This document shows, in pieces, positions 5,044-5,376 of a DNA stretch of 5,376 bases. The DNA is from JAFGLY01 sp041309225 (GTDB taxonomy: Bacteria > Myxococcota_A > UBA796 > JAFGLY01). Made by a program: the position numbers and the translations under genes. Positions within the stretch are counted from its first letter, which is position 1. Each line of letters starts with the position of its first letter. Location: the NCBI GenBank assembly GCA_041309225.1, contig JBFYZZ010000134.1, positions 1 to 5,376 on the forward strand, given 5' to 3'. The notes beneath the pieces were generated by a model. The model ran no database searches and had not been told where the DNA came from. It was given only the letters and a program-made list of their open reading frames with translations.

Positions 5044-5376
5044 ATGACGGTCCGACGCCCGGACAGCGGTGACGGACTCCTCGACCGCCTCTGGGCCCGC
5101 CACGACACCCCCCCGCGGTGGGGTCTGCCCGCGCGCTTCTTCGCCCGCTTCGGCCTCGCCGATCCCTGGTCCGACAGCCCGGGCCTTCCGGCTGAGGGGC
5201 GCCTCGCCCGCCCGGTCGAGGCCCGGCTCCTGGCCCGCCTGGACGCCGGCGTGGGCTGGTTCCTCCGGGCGCTCGCCTGGCCGTGGTGGGGCGTCCGTGA
5301 GGGCCCCGGGTTCCACCCCGAGTTCGTGTTCCTGGCCCCGCCCGAGGCCGAGCCGGCGGTCGCGCCCGCCCGCCGC
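5044..5376 (+). CDS. Tryptophan-rich protein of unknown function, 3' end cut by window
   Basis: Open reading frame of 111 codons with no stop before the right edge. The ATG has GGAGG 5 nt upstream (5034-5038), an excellent ribosome site, and the codon third positions are nearly all G or C as in its neighbours. The visible part has seven tryptophans (17, 26, 42, 72, 79, 81, 82), many Arg and Pro residues, a WFLRALAWPWWGV aromatic stretch (72-84) and a FHPEFVFLAP stretch (90-99). There is no signal peptide, no clear membrane helix and no motif I recognise. It could be the N-terminus of a much larger protein. It is likely transcribed from its own promoter in the gap upstream, in the same direction as the preceding hypothetical gene. 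Confidence 0.8.
   Translation, partial: MTVRRPDSGDGLLDRLWARHDTPPRWGLPARFFARFGLADPWSDSPGLPAEGRLARPVEARLLARLDAGVGWFLRALAWPWWGVREGPGFHPEFVFLAPPEAEPAVAPARR

Noticed and set aside
3940..5316. A 458-codon minus-strand open frame antisense to the plus-strand hypothetical gene
   Set aside because: The plus-strand frame shows a coherent helical protein with a pattern I recall from myxobacteria, and the minus frame also overlaps the response regulator out of frame. The antisense product has no recognisable motif.

Overview
The window is very GC-rich, with codon third positions almost always G or C. Together with the protein families present, this suggests a myxobacterial or other former-deltaproteobacterial genome. 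The clues are short-signal lipoproteins, a HEAT-type lipoprotein, and a hypothetical protein resembling a domain I recall mainly from Myxococcota. This placement is an inference; there is no rRNA or other marker in the window.

Layout. From 4195 leftwards on the minus strand there is a run of five genes: (1) a response regulator with a receiver domain and a GAF-like region, 4195-3272; (2) an enoyl-CoA hydratase/isomerase family enzyme, 3223-2399; (3) a small cysteine-containing lipoprotein, 2402-2031; (4) a larger lipoprotein with cysteine-paired helical repeats and a HEAT-like C-terminus, 2034-913; (5) a GyaR-like 2-hydroxyacid dehydrogenase, 916 to beyond the left edge. Genes 2 to 5 are chained by three 4-nt stop/start overlaps (ATGA, GTGA, ATGA), so they are very probably one translationally coupled operon. 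The response regulator lies 48 nt upstream and may be cotranscribed.

On the plus strand, divergent from the response regulator, a conserved hypothetical protein ends at 4935. Its start is unclear, and the best-supported candidate is a CTG at 4306 behind a good Shine-Dalgarno sequence. A 108-nt gap with an extended -10-like element and a leader hairpin then leads to a second plus-strand gene at 5044. It is rich in tryptophan, of unknown function, and runs off the right edge.

How the genes work together. The two enzymes would act in the cytoplasm on acyl-CoA and 2-hydroxyacid/2-ketoacid substrates, and the two lipoproteins would sit in the envelope. No single known pathway links them. The most distinctive feature is that the adjacent lipoproteins share a C-x11-C module, which in the larger one recurs with an exact 33-residue period. 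No mobile elements, CRISPR arrays, rRNA or tRNA genes were seen, and no gap exceeds about 110 nt.
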